DNA of 64,000 nucleotides from G963676655 sp963676655 (GTDB taxonomy: Bacteria > Verrucomicrobiota > Lentisphaeria > Victivallales > Victivallaceae). Positions 63,363 through 64,000 of the stretch are shown piece after piece. The translations under genes and the position numbers were made by a program. Where the stretch lies: contig CAXXKX010000003.1 in NCBI GenBank assembly GCA_963676655.2, positions 3,472,001 to 3,536,000 of the forward strand. The letters are read 5' to 3'. Positions within the stretch are counted from its first letter, which is position 1. The number at the start of each line of letters is the position of its first letter. The notes under the pieces were generated by a model. That model had not been told where the DNA came from. It did not search any database and saw nothing but the letters and a program-made list of their open reading frames with translations.

Positions 63363-64000
63363 ATGACCAGGGCAAGATTTTTTACCTTGATCGAATTGCT
63401 GGTTGTGATAGCCATCATCGCGATTCTCGCTTCAATGCTGCTGCCGGCACTGAACCAGGCCCGGGAGAAAGCCAAAAGCATCAAATGTACCAGCAACTTC
63501 AAGCAATGGGGGACTTATCAGGCCGTCTACAGTCAGGATTCAGATGATTATACCTTAATCAACACTCCTTCCTCGGAAGGACACGCCGGCTATCAATGGT
63601 ATAAAGCCATATCCAATTGGATGCCTTACCACAAGGCTTTCGACAACTGGTACTTGACCGGAATCACCAATTGGGGGATTTGGAAATGTCCGTCAAATGT
63701 TGAACAGCGTTATCTGGCAAAAGCCCTTAACTACGGTCAGGCAAACGGTTCCTACGGGGTCAACGGTTATGATGATCAAACATATCAATGGAGCAATTCA
63801 AAGCTTGCCCACATCAATTACCCGGGAGAGCTCTACGCAATGCTTGAGTCACAATATATAACCAGGATGGAACCGTGGGGTAACAGCGGGGCCTATCCGA
63901 GTCAGGTGGTATATCGCCATTCAAACGGCTGTAACGCATTGTGTGCGGACGGTCATGTCAAACAGAATAAAGGACTTCTGTATGGCAGGGGCGGCTATAC
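63363..64000 (+). CDS. Prepilin-type N-terminal / H-X9-DG pseudopilin (P8), runs off the window
   Basis: ATG 63363 opens a frame that stays open to the window end (~212 codons). It starts MTRARFFTLIELLVVIAIIA with Phe at -1, and contains the box RHSNGCNALCADGH, so only the last few residues are missing. AAGGAA precedes the start. It lies 38 nt after P7, giving two pseudopilins in a row; by analogy a secreted glycan-active gene should follow beyond the window. Confidence 0.85.
   Translation, partial: MTRARFFTLIELLVVIAIIAILASMLLPALNQAREKAKSIKCTSNFKQWGTYQAVYSQDSDDYTLINTPSSEGHAGYQWYKAISNWMPYHKAFDNWYLTGITNWGIWKCPSNVEQRYLAKALNYGQANGSYGVNGYDDQTYQWSNSKLAHINYPGELYAMLESQYITRMEPWGNSGAYPSQVVYRHSNGCNALCADGHVKQNKGLLYGRGGY

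Overview
The window looks like a chromosome segment of a Lentisphaerota (Victivallis-like) bacterium or a close relative in the PVC group. The basis is the protein families: eight prepilin-type proteins with nearly identical N-termini and the H-X9-DG C-terminal motif, GntR regulators fused to sugar-binding sensor domains, DUF4838 proteins, and very large secreted glycan-active proteins. This is inference from family content; no rRNA or other phylogenetic marker is present.

The left part (1-8.9 kb) holds a partial tagaturonate reductase (uronate catabolism), a divergent GntR/LacI-type regulator, two pseudopilin + DUF4838 pairs (the second DUF4838 gene is truncated), and a Gfo/Idh/MocA oxidoreductase whose 3' end carries a duplicated pseudopilin tail. 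From 8.9 to 19.4 kb lie mostly housekeeping and carbohydrate genes: an amtB-glnK operon behind a sigma54-type promoter, a pyruvate kinase-sulfatase pair, two tandem LpxL-like acyltransferases that each carry the same structured 5' leader, and a GH32-fructokinase operon. A complete IS4-family element follows (19.46-21.02 kb).

Between 21 and 30 kb a minus-strand cluster runs glycyl radical enzyme - activase - pseudopilin - GH123-like protein - GH130 phosphorylase, with a divergent AraC regulator. Between 30 and 34.5 kb are a GT2 glycosyltransferase, an M55 D-aminopeptidase and a COG3014 lipoprotein/CsgG-like pair.

The right part is dominated by regulator-pseudopilin-hydrolase cassettes: 34.9-41.1 kb (GntR, pseudopilin, GH99/GH71-like protein, GH20-like protein), 41.2-46.3 kb (pseudopilin, GH42-like protein, IclR, alpha/alpha-barrel protein), 51.4-61.2 kb (GntR, pseudopilin, two ~1300-residue GH42-like proteins) and 61.4-64 kb (GntR, two pseudopilins, running off the end). 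proB-miaB, a REP-associated (Y1) transposase and a complete IS5-family element separate the last groups.

The most notable pattern is the repeated pairing of one dedicated pseudopilin with each large secreted glycan-active protein under a local sugar-sensing regulator, with no SusC/SusD or sugar transporter gene in 64 kb. This suggests glycan-utilisation loci built on type II secretion-like pseudopilins. No tRNA, rRNA or CRISPR array was recognised.
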